Positions 7,931 through 17,041 of a stretch of DNA of 34,124 nt are shown here, piece by piece. Position numbers and translations under genes: made by a program. Source of the stretch: an uncultured Bacteroidota bacterium (GTDB lineage: Bacteria; Bacteroidota; Bacteroidia; Chitinophagales; Chitinophagaceae). Each line of letters starts with the position of its first letter. The stretch's first letter is position 1. The notes under the pieces were generated by a model, which was given only the letters and a program-made list of their open reading frames with translations, did not search any database and was not told the DNA's origin. Location: positions 1 to 34,124 of the forward strand of contig CAINFN010000062.1 of assembly GCA_903848125.1 (NCBI GenBank), in the 5' to 3' direction.

Positions 7931-9082
7931 ATGTCATTATTCAACGTATACCCTTTAAACCCCATCGCAATTATCAAAGCTGCAGGCAGCCGCGTTTGGG
8001 ATGATAAGGGGCAGGAATATTTAGACATGTATGGTGGACACGCTGTTATAAGTATTGGTCATACGCAACCACATTGGGTAAAGCGTATCGAAGATCAATT
8101 GCATGCGATTGCATTTTATTCAAATTCTGTCATCATGCCTATTCAGGAGCAACTTGCAACTGCATTGAATGAAATAAGTGGGAAAAAGGATTTTCAATTA
8201 TTTTTATGCAATAGTGGGGCGGAAGCCAATGAAAATGCATTAAAATTAGCTTCCTTTCATACCGGCAGAAAAAAAATCATAGCGTTCAAGAAATCATTTC
8301 ACGGAAGAACTTCTTTAGCAGTGGCAGCAACGGACAATCCAAGTATTGTTGCCCCTGTGAATGAAACAGATAATATTATCTTTTTACCATTCAATGATGT
8401 GGCTGCTTTAGAAGCTTGCTTTGCAAGCAATGGTGCTGAAATTGCTGCTGTCATTATTGAAGGCATTCAAGGTGTTGCTGGAATTCATAAGGCAAACGAT
8501 GCATTTTTACAAGCCATTCGAAAAACATGTGATATACATGGTGCTGTATATATAGCTGATAGTGTGCAATGTGGTTATGGAAGATCAGGTCAATTTTTTG
8601 CGCACGATCATGCAGGAGTTAATGCAGATATTTATTCAATGGCCAAGGGAATGGGAAACGGATTTCCTATTGGCGGTATTTTAATTGCACCCCATATTCA
8701 AGCAAAGATGGGTATGCTAGGTACCACATTTGGGGGCAATCCTCTAGCTTGTGCTGCCGCATTAGCAGTGATTGAAGTAATGCAAAAAGAAAATTTGATT
8801 AAAGCTGCTCAAGAAAAAGGGGCCTATTTAATAAACGCATTAAAAAATACAGAAGGAGTGAAGACGGTAAGAGGTAGAGGTTTAATGATTGGATTTGAAA
8901 TGGAAGCAGGGTTGGAGGACATTCGGAAAGTATTATTGAATGATTTGAAAATATTTACTGGTGAGGCTAAGCCAAATGTGGTGAGACTATTACCGTCATT
9001 AGCGATTAGCATGGAGGATATAAATTTATTTTTAACCGGGTTGAATAAGGCGATTCAACTTTTGAAGCAAAAGAACGATTAA
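7931..9082 (+). CDS. argD: N-acylornithine aminotransferase (class III, PLP)
   Basis: PLP-dependent transamination of N-acylglutamate semialdehyde to N-acylornithine with glutamate. It has 383 residues, with the cofactor-phosphate motif NSGAEANENALKLA near residue 95 and the Schiff-base lysine in YSMAKGMGNGFPIGG (Lys239). Related class III enzymes act on succinylornithine (AstC) or on lysine-pathway intermediates, but the operon position settles an arginine role. It ends 3 nt before the carbamoyltransferase start, consistent with translational coupling. Confidence 0.94.
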   Translation: MSLFNVYPLNPIAIIKAAGSRVWDDKGQEYLDMYGGHAVISIGHTQPHWVKRIEDQLHAIAFYSNSVIMPIQEQLATALNEISGKKDFQLFLCNSGAEANENALKLASFHTGRKKIIAFKKSFHGRTSLAVAATDNPSIVAPVNETDNIIFLPFNDVAALEACFASNGAEIAAVIIEGIQGVAGIHKANDAFLQAIRKTCDIHGAVYIADSVQCGYGRSGQFFAHDHAGVNADIYSMAKGMGNGFPIGGILIAPHIQAKMGMLGTTFGGNPLACAAALAVIEVMQKENLIKAAQEKGAYLINALKNTEGVKTVRGRGLMIGFEMEAGLEDIRKVLLNDLKIFTGEAKPNVVRLLPSLAISMEDINLFLTGLNKAIQLLKQKND

Positions 9083-9085
9083 GTC

Positions 9086-10054
9086 ATGAAACAATTTATT
9101 TCAGTGAAGGATGTGAAGGATATTAATGTATTGGTAAAGCAAGCATTACACTATAAAGCAAATCCATTTGCAGATAAGGCATTGGGTGCAAATAAAAGAA
9201 TTGGATTACTTTTTTTAAATCCAAGTTTAAGAACTAGATTAAGTACACAAGTAGCGGCACAGCAATTAGGTATGGAGCCAATTGTTTTTAATGTAGATAA
9301 GGAAGGATGGGCTTTGGAATTTATAGAAGGGGCCATTATGAACGGAACTACCGTAGAGCATATAAAAGATGCAGCACCTGTATTAGGTAATTATTTTGAT
9401 ATTTTATGTATTAGAACTTTTCCTGGCTTAGTCAATAAAGAAGAAGACTATAATGAAAAAATAATCAACCAGTTTATTAAATATGCCGGTATTCCTATTG
9501 TAAGTTTAGAATCTGCAACCCTTCATCCATTGCAATCCTTAACGGATATTATTACCATACAAGAGTCGATGGCAGCTAACCCAATCTTTATCAACAAGAA
9601 ACCTAAAATTGTTTTAACCTGGGCGCCACATATCAAACCTATCCCACAATGTGTAGCCAATAGTTTTAGCGAATGGGTAAATGCATGGGGAGCAGCCGAT
9701 TTTGTAATCACCCATCCTAAAGGCCACGAACTTTCCACTGAATTTACAAAGGGAGCGAGTATTACCAACGATCAAGAAGCGGCATTAAAAGAGGCAGATT
9801 TTGTGTACGTAAAAAATTGGAGTAGCTATGAACAATATGGAAAAATTTTATGTGAAGATGCTCAATGGATGATGAATAATAATAAACTAGCACTTACCAA
9901 TAATGCAAAAGTGATGCATTGTTTACCTGTAAGAAGAAATGTAGAATTGAGTGATGAAATTTTGGATGGGCCTAATAGCTTAGTAACTAAAGAAGCGGCT
10001 AATAGAGTATGGGCGGCACAAGCGGTGTTGTCTGAAATTTTGAAAAATCATTAA
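9086..10054 (+). CDS. argF': N-acylornithine carbamoyltransferase, predicted N-succinylornithine type
   Basis: Transfers carbamoyl from carbamoyl phosphate to N-acylornithine, giving N-acylcitrulline; replaces classical ornithine carbamoyltransferase. It has 322 residues, with the carbamoyl-phosphate motif SLRTR (residues 47-51), HPLQSLTD, and the C-terminal HCLPVRRN. The segment NGTTVEH puts Val90 where the Bacteroides fragilis succinylornithine enzyme has Pro90 and the Xanthomonas acetylornithine enzyme has Glu92. Published mutants of the Xanthomonas enzyme at that position, including Val as I recall, turn it into a succinylornithine enzyme, so I predict succinylornithine as substrate. It is tightly spaced after argD; 38 nt separate it from argB. 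Confidence 0.9.
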   Translation: MKQFISVKDVKDINVLVKQALHYKANPFADKALGANKRIGLLFLNPSLRTRLSTQVAAQQLGMEPIVFNVDKEGWALEFIEGAIMNGTTVEHIKDAAPVLGNYFDILCIRTFPGLVNKEEDYNEKIINQFIKYAGIPIVSLESATLHPLQSLTDIITIQESMAANPIFINKKPKIVLTWAPHIKPIPQCVANSFSEWVNAWGAADFVITHPKGHELSTEFTKGASITNDQEAALKEADFVYVKNWSSYEQYGKILCEDAQWMMNNNKLALTNNAKVMHCLPVRRNVELSDEILDGPNSLVTKEAANRVWAAQAVLSEILKNH

Positions 10055-10092
10055 AAATTCAGGTTAATAATAAAACGAATTGAATTAATTAT

Positions 10093-10875
10093 ATGGAATC
10101 ATTGTATGTTATTAAAATAGGAGGCAATATTGTTGACAATCCAACTTTGTTAACTGCTTGCTTGCAATCTTTTGCGAAAGTAAAGGGCCAAGTTATTTTA
10201 GTGCATGGTGGTGGTAAGTTAGCTACTAGTATAGCTACTTCTATGGGCGTGGAACAAAAAATGGTACAAGGTAGACGTATTACTGATGAAGCTACTTTAA
10301 AAATAGTCACTATGGTGTACGCTGGCTATATTAATAAAAACATAGTGGCGCAATTGCAAGCAGAAGGCCTTGATGCTATTGGATTATCTGGTGTAGATGG
10401 CAATTTAATTCTTGCACATAAAAGAATCAATGCCGCAATTGATTTTGGTTTTGTTGGGGATATCGATCAAATAAATACCCCTTTGCTTTTACAGTTACTT
10501 TCTAACAACAGTAGACTAGTGATAGCCCCTATTACACATGATGGTCATGGCCAATTACTTAATACCAATGCAGACACCATTGCGCAAAGTATTGCAACCT
10601 CTTTGGCTAAGACCTACCAAGTACATCTGATATATGGCTTTGAAAAAGAAGGCGTACTAAGTGATATTGACAATCCTAGTTCTGTAATTTTGCAAATTGA
10701 TAATGCAGCATATAACAATTTGAAAGAAAAAAAGGTCATATTTGAAGGAATGATTCCCAAAATTGACAATGCTTTTTCGGCACTTGAAAATGGAGTACAA
10801 TCTGTGATCATAGGCAAAGCAGAAAGATTAAATGAATTAATACAAGGCACCGCAGGTACCACAATTAAATTATAA
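10093..10875 (+). CDS. argB: N-acylglutamate kinase, short form
   Basis: Phosphorylates N-acylglutamate at the gamma-carboxylate. The 260-residue protein of the amino acid kinase fold begins directly with the glycine-rich VIKIGGN, followed by VHGGGKL, GRRITDEATL and, later, the C-terminal phosphate region. It lacks the extra N-terminal helix that makes the longer (~300 residue) kinases hexameric and arginine-inhibited, so it resembles the arginine-insensitive E. coli type. The stop codon TAA overlaps the argE ATG by one base (10875), indicating coupled translation. Confidence 0.94.
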   Translation: MESLYVIKIGGNIVDNPTLLTACLQSFAKVKGQVILVHGGGKLATSIATSMGVEQKMVQGRRITDEATLKIVTMVYAGYINKNIVAQLQAEGLDAIGLSGVDGNLILAHKRINAAIDFGFVGDIDQINTPLLLQLLSNNSRLVIAPITHDGHGQLLNTNADTIAQSIATSLAKTYQVHLIYGFEKEGVLSDIDNPSSVILQIDNAAYNNLKEKKVIFEGMIPKIDNAFSALENGVQSVIIGKAERLNELIQGTAGTTIKL

Positions 10876-11978
10876 TGTCAGAACATTACGATACCGCTAA
10901 TTTTAATAACATAGCATTGCTGCAAAAGGATGCTGTTGACTTATTAAAAAATTTAATAGCTATTCCATCTTTTAGTAAGGAGGAAGATAAAACAGCGGCG
11001 CACATTATACAATTTTTGACAGCACGTACTATTAAAGTAGAGCAAGCTAAAAATAATGTATGGGCCACTAATTTACATTTTGATACTGCTAAGCCTTCCT
11101 TATTATTAAACTCACACCATGATACGGTGAGGCCTAATAAGGGCTATACCCTTGAGCCTTTTCATCCAATTGAAAAAGAAGGTAAAATATATGGATTAGG
11201 CAGCAATGATGCGGGTGGTTGTTTAGTGAGCTTAATAGCTACTTTCTTGTATTTTTATCCTCAAACTAATTTACCTTATAATATTGTTTTAGTAGCTTCT
11301 GCAGAAGAAGAAATTTCAGGACACGATGGTATTGAATTGGCTTTACCTCAATTGCCTACTATTGATTTTGGTATTGTTGGAGAACCTACTAAAATGGAAA
11401 TGGCCATTGCGGAGCGAGGCTTACTTGTGTTAGATGTGGTGGCAACTGGAATTGCTGGGCACGCAGCAAGAGAAGAAGGGGTAAATGCTTTGTACAAAAT
11501 ACTACCTGATATCGATTGGTTTAAAAGTTTTGAATTTGAAAAAGTATCACCCTTGTTGGGAAAAGTGAAGATGAGTGTTACAGCAATAGAAACAGATAAT
11601 AAGCAACACAATGTGGTCCCTTCTAATTGTAAAATGGTGGTGGACGTTCGGGTGAATGAATTGTATTCTTTTGAAGAAATTTTGGAAACTATTGGCCAGC
11701 ATATAAATGCAATAGCTACACCCAGAAGTGTAAGAATGCGTTCAACTAGCATAGCACTGGACCACCCTTTAGTTAAAGCAGGTTTGCTATTAGGAAAAGG
11801 GTATTATGGTTCTGTAACTACTTCAGATAAAGCATTAATGCCTTTCCCTGCCTTAAAAATGGGACCTGGTGATTCTGCAAGAAGCCATACAGCGGATGAA
11901 TTTATTTTTATAAAAGAGATAGAGGAGGGAATTGTAACTTATATTCAATTACTTGAAAAAATGTTTAACCATGAGTAA
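10875..11978 (+). CDS. argE: M20-family N-acylcitrulline/ornithine deacylase
   Basis: Metal-dependent deacylase that would remove the acyl group from N-acylcitrulline (or N-acylornithine), freeing citrulline for ArgG. It has 367 residues. M20 metal ligands are visible: SHHDTV (His81, Asp83), GLGSNDAGG (Asp112), the AEEE cluster (about 143-146), GEPT (Glu170), and a late histidine in RSHTADEF. A dimerisation domain lies between about residues 180 and 290. If the pathway is succinylated, this is a desuccinylase, related to DapE. The start overlaps argB by 1 nt and the end overlaps argH by 8 nt. Confidence 0.9.
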   Translation: MSEHYDTANFNNIALLQKDAVDLLKNLIAIPSFSKEEDKTAAHIIQFLTARTIKVEQAKNNVWATNLHFDTAKPSLLLNSHHDTVRPNKGYTLEPFHPIEKEGKIYGLGSNDAGGCLVSLIATFLYFYPQTNLPYNIVLVASAEEEISGHDGIELALPQLPTIDFGIVGEPTKMEMAIAERGLLVLDVVATGIAGHAAREEGVNALYKILPDIDWFKSFEFEKVSPLLGKVKMSVTAIETDNKQHNVVPSNCKMVVDVRVNELYSFEEILETIGQHINAIATPRSVRMRSTSIALDHPLVKAGLLLGKGYYGSVTTSDKALMPFPALKMGPGDSARSHTADEFIFIKEIEEGIVTYIQLLEKMFNHE

Positions 11979-13308
11979 GCTTTGGCAAAAAAATAGCAAC
12001 ACATCTGCCTTGGTAGAAAAATTTACCATTGGAAATGATCAAGCCATGGATACTTATCTGGCTGCCTACGATGTATTGGGGTCTATTGCACACACTACCA
12101 TGTTGTCTGAGGTTGGTTTACTAACTGCAGTAGAACAAACCCAACTTAAAAAAGCGTTAATTGAAATTTACCAAAAAATACAAGCGGGCGAATTCAAATT
12201 GGATCCAGGAGTGGAAGACATTCATTCACAAGTAGAAATGATGTTGACTGAAAGTTTAGGAGATGTTGGAAAAAAAATTCATAGTGCTAGGAGTAGGAAT
12301 GATCAAGTATTAGTAGACATTAAATTATTTTTACGTGCCGAATTAATTAGTATGAGTGCGGCTGTTCAATCATTTTTTACTTTACTTCAAGAAAAAAGCG
12401 AAGCACATAAAAATGATTTACTTCCTGGGTATACTCATTTGCAATTGGCCATGCCTTCTTCATTTGGTTTGTGGTTAGGTGCTTATGCCGAAAGCTTAGT
12501 TGATGATATGACTATGTTACAAGCAGCGTATACAATTGTAAATAAAAATCCCTTAGGATCAGCAGCGGGGTATGGCTCCTCTTTTCCTATCAATAGAAAA
12601 AGAACTACTGAATTATTGGGTTTTGAAACGCTTAACTATAATGTGGTATATGCCCAAATGGGTCGTGGAAAAGCTGAGCGAGTAACTGCTATGGCATTGG
12701 CCAATATTGCAGATACCTTATCTAAACTAAGTATGGATGCATGCTTGTTTATGAACCAAAATTTTGGATTTATACAATTCCCCGAAGAATTAACTACTGG
12801 ATCAAGTATTATGCCGCATAAAAAAAATCCAGATGTTTTTGAATTAATAAGAGCTTATTGTAATCGAATTAAAGCACTGCCAAATGAAATTATGATGATG
12901 ACTACTAATTTACCATCTGGGTATCATCGTGATTTACAATTATTAAAAGAGCATTTATTTCCTGCGTTTACACAACTAAAAAACTGCATGGAGATGGCTA
13001 CTTTAATGATTCAAAACATGGTCGTAAAAAAAGATTTATTGGAAGATCCAAAATATCAATATTTATTTAGTGTTGAAGAAGTGAATAAATTAGTAATAGG
13101 TGGAATGCCTTTTAGAGATGCTTATAAGCAAGTAGGCTTGGCCATTGAAGCCGGTAATTTTACTTATACCACCCAAATGAAGCATACACACGAGGGTAGT
13201 TTGGGGAATCTTTGTACTTCTCAAATAGCAGCAACTATGCAAAAAGTGGTAGCATCTATGGAAATTGTTAAAGTAGAGCAACAAATTAAACAATTATTGA
13301 AACTTTAA
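11971..13308 (+). CDS. argH: Argininosuccinate lyase
   Basis: Cleaves argininosuccinate to arginine and fumarate, the last step. The fumarase/aspartase superfamily signature GSSIMPHKKNPD, with the catalytic serine loop, is present, as are HSARSRNDQV and TELTTGSS-like segments. I take ATG 11971 as start (445 residues, MSKLWQKN), overlapping argE by 8 nt. An upstream TTG at 11953 in the same frame would add six residues and is less likely. It is the last gene of the operon; no strong terminator follows, only 59 nt before the next gene. Confidence 0.96.
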   Translation: MSKLWQKNSNTSALVEKFTIGNDQAMDTYLAAYDVLGSIAHTTMLSEVGLLTAVEQTQLKKALIEIYQKIQAGEFKLDPGVEDIHSQVEMMLTESLGDVGKKIHSARSRNDQVLVDIKLFLRAELISMSAAVQSFFTLLQEKSEAHKNDLLPGYTHLQLAMPSSFGLWLGAYAESLVDDMTMLQAAYTIVNKNPLGSAAGYGSSFPINRKRTTELLGFETLNYNVVYAQMGRGKAERVTAMALANIADTLSKLSMDACLFMNQNFGFIQFPEELTTGSSIMPHKKNPDVFELIRAYCNRIKALPNEIMMMTTNLPSGYHRDLQLLKEHLFPAFTQLKNCMEMATLMIQNMVVKKDLLEDPKYQYLFSVEEVNKLVIGGMPFRDAYKQVGLAIEAGNFTYTTQMKHTHEGSLGNLCTSQIAATMQKVVASMEIVKVEQQIKQLLKL

Positions 13309-13331
13309 GCCAATAATTCAAAACCTTACTC

Positions 13332-13339
13332 TACTTTTG
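13332..13339 (+). promoter_or_regulatory. -7 promoter element for FKBP gene
   Basis: TACTTTTG matches the Bacteroidota -7 consensus TAnnTTTG exactly and lies 28 nt before the ATG at 13368. A TTG at 13297-13299 is too far away (32 nt spacing), so the -33 box is not clear. It suggests the isomerase gene can be transcribed apart from the arginine operon. Confidence 0.45.
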
Positions 13340-13367
13340 AACCTCTCAAGAAGAAAAAAAATATACT

Positions 13368-14120
13368 ATGAAAAAAACATTAATTATTTTAAGTTTAGTT
13401 GTAGCCAGCATGAGTAGTATGGCGCAAACTAAAACTACCCCACCTAAACAAGTAAAAGTGGGTAATGCACAAGTGAAAGTAGGCAATACAAAAATTGCCG
13501 TTGGCGAAACCTCCCCTGCTTTAATTAAAAATGCCAAAGACAGTGCTTCTTATGCATTGGGTTATAGAATTGCACAAAGCATGAAGGGCCAAGGATTACA
13601 AGCTATTAATATGGCCATCTTCGAAAAGGGGATGAGTGCAGGATTTCTTTCAAAAGGAATCATTCCAGATAGTTTATTAGACAATTGTATTAAAACCTAC
13701 CAAGATAAAATGAGTCAAGAAAAAATCACAGCAAATCGTGCAGCAGGCGCTGCCTTTTTAGCGGAAAATGCAAAAAAACCAGGCGTAGTTAAAATGTCTA
13801 ATGGTATGCAATACCTAGTCATATTAGCTGGTAAAGATACCACCAAGCCAACACTAAAAAGTAAAGTAAAAGTACATTACCATGGTACGCTTATTGACGG
13901 AACTGTTTTTGATAGTTCTGTTCAAAGAGGGGAACCCATCAGTTTTCCATTGAATGGTGTTATTAAAGGCTGGCAAGATGGCTTACAATTAATGTCTTTG
14001 GGCAGCAAATGGAAGTTATTCATTCCTTCTGAATTGGCTTATGGCGAACGTTCTGCAGGACCAACTATAGGACCAGGGTCTACTTTGATATTTGAAGTAG
14101 AATTATTGGGTATAGAATAA
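13368..14120 (+). CDS. Exported FKBP-type peptidyl-prolyl cis-trans isomerase
   Basis: Periplasmic or outer-surface proline isomerase of the FkpA/Mip type, 250 residues. A signal peptide ends around SSMAQT (residue 20). A low-complexity linker (about 26-45) contains an imperfect tandem repeat, [19 protein letters not shown]. An alpha-helical FKBP N domain (about 55-135) is followed by the FKBP C domain, with [37 protein letters not shown] and a C-terminal FEVELLGIE, so the active-site aromatic residues are retained. It has its own -7 element and a strong terminator, so it is probably monocistronic. Confidence 0.92.
   Translation: MKKTLIILSLVVASMSSMAQTKTTPPKQVKVGNAQVKVGNTKIAVGETSPALIKNAKDSASYALGYRIAQSMKGQGLQAINMAIFEKGMSAGFLSKGIIPDSLLDNCIKTYQDKMSQEKITANRAAGAAFLAENAKKPGVVKMSNGMQYLVILAGKDTTKPTLKSKVKVHYHGTLIDGTVFDSSVQRGEPISFPLNGVIKGWQDGLQLMSLGSKWKLFIPSELAYGERSAGPTIGPGSTLIFEVELLGIE
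13453..13503 (+). repeat. Imperfect 21-nt tandem repeat in FKBP linker
   Basis: About 2.5 copies of a 21-nt unit encode VKVGNAQ / VKVGNTK / IAVGE. It is a short in-frame duplication just after the signal peptide, in the flexible linker ahead of the isomerase domains. The copies have diverged at third positions, so the duplication is not recent. Confidence 0.6.
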
Positions 14121-14137
14121 GCTTTAATTAATTTTTA

Positions 14138-14177
14138 AACACCCCCTTCCTGAATTCAAAGGAGGGGGGTGTTTTTA
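14138..14177 (+). terminator. Strong rho-independent terminator after FKBP gene
   Basis: A 13-bp stem (14138-14150 with 14161-14173, one G-T pair, core CACCCCC/GGGGGTG) with a 10-nt loop TGAATTCAAA, followed by a T-run. It lies 18 nt after the FKBP stop. It is the clearest terminator in the window. Confidence 0.9.
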
Positions 14178-14191
14178 TTAGTATTATGTGG

Positions 14192-14199
14192 TAAATTTG
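14192..14199 (+). promoter_or_regulatory. -7 promoter element for OXA-like gene/ispG transcript
   Basis: TAAATTTG, an exact match to TAnnTTTG, 22 nt before the ATG at 14221 and just after the FKBP terminator. It probably starts the transcript carrying the OXA-like lipoprotein gene, ispG and the acyltransferase gene. No good -33 TTG is seen. Confidence 0.45.
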
Positions 14200-14220
14200 C
14201 AGCAGTTATAAAACAGAATT

Positions 14221-14970
14221 ATGAATCAGAAGCTTTTAGTCTTAATCACCTTTGTGGCCCTATTTTTTGGCTGTTCTCCTAATAATGTAAAAATAGATGC
14301 CTCCATTTCAAAATTATTGGACAGTGCAGGGGTGCAAGGCAGTTTTGCTTTATTGGAAAATGGATCTGGCCAATTTACGATTTCAAATTTGTCTCGTTAT
14401 AAAGATTCAGCTTATAGCCCTTTAAACACTTTTTTTATTATTCCTAGTTTGATGGCTTTAGACAATGGCATGATTAGTCAAAATGCTAGTACCTGGGTAA
14501 GTGCAGATTCAATTGCCTTTTATCAGCATCTTATAGTTAACATAGGAAGAGCAGCCTTAATTAAAACCATTGATTCTATTCATTATGGTAAAGGAATAGT
14601 AAGCACCAACTTGAATGATTTTTGGAGAGATAATTCCTTGCGTATAACTGCAGATGAGCAACTTGGGCTTATTAAAAAAATGTTTTTTAAAGAATTACCC
14701 TTTCAAAAACGTTCTCAGGAATTGTTCAAAAAAATGATTTCCAAAGAAGACAATAGCAATTATCATTTAAGTTATATGGAAGCAGCTGATAGCTTGACTC
14801 AAATTTCTTGGGTAGTTGGTTTTTTTGAAGAAAATAAACACATTTATTTTTTTGTTTTAAATACAAGTGCGTCTAAACAAGGCTCGGCGCCTAATGGGAC
14901 TGTTCAATCTGCCGTACCCTTGTTAAAAACAATCTTACTACAACAAGGATTTTTAAAAGGACTTAGATAG
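14221..14970 (+). CDS. Lipoprotein with class D beta-lactamase fold, active site lost
   Basis: A 249-residue lipoprotein (lipobox LFFGC, Cys18). Its body follows class D (OXA) beta-lactamases or BlaR-type sensor domains closely: YSPLNTFFIIPSLMALDNG, DFWRDNSLRIT, EQLGLIKKMF, RSQELFKKMI, ISWVVGFFE and YFFVLNTS all line up. All three catalytic motifs are altered. STFK is NTFF (Asn69 for the nucleophilic Ser, Phe72 for the carbamylated Lys), SxV is SIA (97-99), and KTG is MEA (186-188). It should therefore not acylate beta-lactams. A binding or structural role at the envelope is possible but unproven. It is 35 nt upstream of ispG, probably in the same transcript. Reading frame and motifs are otherwise intact, so it is not a pseudogene. 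Confidence 0.75.
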   Translation: MNQKLLVLITFVALFFGCSPNNVKIDASISKLLDSAGVQGSFALLENGSGQFTISNLSRYKDSAYSPLNTFFIIPSLMALDNGMISQNASTWVSADSIAFYQHLIVNIGRAALIKTIDSIHYGKGIVSTNLNDFWRDNSLRITADEQLGLIKKMFFKELPFQKRSQELFKKMISKEDNSNYHLSYMEAADSLTQISWVVGFFEENKHIYFFVLNTSASKQGSAPNGTVQSAVPLLKTILLQQGFLKGLR

Positions 14971-15005
14971 GACAATAAAATAATTATCTTTACGATTTCA
15001 ATTTT

Positions 15006-17021
15006 ATGGAACAATATTGTAATTCACTTACCAGTTATCAACGTTTAATTACCCGAGAAGTAAAAGTGGGTAATTTAATGATTGGAGGAGGTCATCCTAT
15101 TCGTATTCAAACCATGACAACTTCTGATACGCTTGACACTGAAAAAACAGTGGCACAAGTAATTCGTTGTATAGAAGCAGGGGCTGAATTGGTTAGAATC
15201 ACCGCGCCAAGTAAAACGGAAGCAGAAAACTTAGCAAACATTAAAGCTGCTTTACATGCCAAAGGATATACCACACCTTTAGTTGCTGATATTCATTTCA
15301 CCCCGAATGCGGCCGAAATTGCTGCCACCATTGTAGAAAAAGTGAGAGTGAATCCAGGTAATTATGTGGACAAGAAAAAATTTGAACAAATTGAATATAC
15401 CGATGCGGAGTATCTTGAAGAGATAGAAAGAATTAGAGAAAGATTTTCTCCATTGGTACTTATTTGTAAACAGCATGGAACTGCTATGCGTATTGGCACC
15501 AATCATGGTTCCTTAAGCGATAGAATTATGAGTAGGTATGGTGATACTGCCATGGGTATGGTAGAAAGCGCGATGGAATTTTTAAGAATTGCAAGAAGCT
15601 TAGACTATCATCAAATTATCTTAAGCATGAAATCGAGCAATCCGCTTGTGATGGTGCAAGCTTATCGATTATTGATACAACAAATGCAAAATGAATTTAA
15701 GGAATGCTATCCTTTGCATTTAGGTGTTACGGAAGCAGGCGATGGAGAAGATGGTCGTATTAAAAGTGCCATTGGTATTGGTACTTTATTAGAAGACGGC
15801 ATTGGAGATACCATTAGAGTGAGTTTAACGGAGGATCCAGAATTAGAAATACCAGTTTGTAAGGATTTAGTCAAGAGATATCCTGCTAATCGGATGAAAG
15901 GAATTCAGCATATTCCAACCATTGAAAAATTGGCATATAATCCATTTGAATACAAAAGAAGGGCTACTGTTAACATTAGTATCATTGGTGGAAAATCGGT
16001 TCCGGTAGTGTTGGCCGACTTTAGACACAAGGCAATAATTGTTCCGGATGATTTAATATCAATAGGTTATCAATATGATGCGGTTACCGATAAATGGACT
16101 ATTTCAGATGCTGCTGCTGATTTTATTTATATAGAAAATGCATTATTAGATTTTGATTTACCTGGTACATTAAGAGTCATTACTAAGCCTGAACTATGGG
16201 AGACAGTAACTGATCGCACTAAGTACTTACCCATTTTTGATTACAAAGAATATTTAAAAGCAACTCGAAAAAGTGCTTTTATCAATTTTGTGGAAGTAGA
16301 TTGTTTTGGATTTAAAAATGGAATAAGAGAAGATCAATTGTTAGAAATTGCCAAGGATAAATCCGTTGTATTTTGCTTGAGCAGCCCACTGGCGCATTCC
16401 ATGCCAGCGGTGCGTAGAATGCTGGTTCGAATGATGGAATTAAATATAAATAATCCTGTTATTTTAACAACACAAAGTGCTTGGACAAGTGCTGATGAGC
16501 ATTTAATTCATTTTGCCACCGAGACAGGGGCTCTTTTATTAGATGGAATGGGAGATGGCTTGTTCCTGGGCGTCAATAAAAAAATACATGACGAGTTTGC
16601 AAATTCTACAGAGGGCGGCAAAGTTTCGGGAAGAAATTATTTTAGCAATCATTCTATGGAGCAGTTTTTAAATACCACTGCATTTGGAATATTGCAAGCC
16701 ACTAGAACTAGAATTTCAAAAACAGAATATATTTCATGTCCTAGCTGTGGCAGAACCTTATTTGAATTACAAGAAACTACTGCTAAAATACGAAGTGTTA
16801 CTAGCCATTTGAAAGGATTAAAAATTGCCATCATGGGTTGTATTGTAAATGGACCAGGAGAAATGGCAGATGCTGATTTTGGTTATGTAGGAAGTGGAGT
16901 GGGTAAAATTACTTTGTATAAGGGAAAGGAAGTAATGAAAAGAAACATAGACAGTGCAGTAGCAGTGGATGAATTAATACAGCTACTAAAAGAGCATGGC
17001 GCTTGGATAGCACCCCAATAA
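15006..17021 (+). CDS. ispG: 4-hydroxy-3-methylbut-2-enyl diphosphate synthase, large form
   Basis: Converts MEcPP to HMBPP in the methylerythritol phosphate pathway of isoprenoid synthesis. At 671 residues it is the long plant/Bacteroidota/chlamydial form, with an inserted domain between the TIM barrel and the Fe-S domain (about residues 290-550). The 4Fe-4S ligands are present: CPSCG (Cys578, Cys581) and GCIVNGPGE (Cys612, Glu619). The barrel begins with VGNLMIGGGHPIRIQTMTTSDT. It uses ATG 15006. A -7-like TATCTTTA lies at 14985-14992. The downstream acyltransferase starts 20 nt after the stop. Confidence 0.97.
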   Translation: MEQYCNSLTSYQRLITREVKVGNLMIGGGHPIRIQTMTTSDTLDTEKTVAQVIRCIEAGAELVRITAPSKTEAENLANIKAALHAKGYTTPLVADIHFTPNAAEIAATIVEKVRVNPGNYVDKKKFEQIEYTDAEYLEEIERIRERFSPLVLICKQHGTAMRIGTNHGSLSDRIMSRYGDTAMGMVESAMEFLRIARSLDYHQIILSMKSSNPLVMVQAYRLLIQQMQNEFKECYPLHLGVTEAGDGEDGRIKSAIGIGTLLEDGIGDTIRVSLTEDPELEIPVCKDLVKRYPANRMKGIQHIPTIEKLAYNPFEYKRRATVNISIIGGKSVPVVLADFRHKAIIVPDDLISIGYQYDAVTDKWTISDAAADFIYIENALLDFDLPGTLRVITKPELWETVTDRTKYLPIFDYKEYLKATRKSAFINFVEVDCFGFKNGIREDQLLEIAKDKSVVFCLSSPLAHSMPAVRRMLVRMMELNINNPVILTTQSAWTSADEHLIHFATETGALLLDGMGDGLFLGVNKKIHDEFANSTEGGKVSGRNYFSNHSMEQFLNTTAFGILQATRTRISKTEYISCPSCGRTLFELQETTAKIRSVTSHLKGLKIAIMGCIVNGPGEMADADFGYVGSGVGKITLYKGKEVMKRNIDSAVAVDELIQLLKEHGAWIAPQ

Positions 17022-17041
17022 TTTAATATTTAAATCACTTC

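Noticed and set aside
11953-11955. TTG as start of argH
   Set aside because: ATG 11971 six codons later gives the usual N-terminus and an ordinary overlap with argE.
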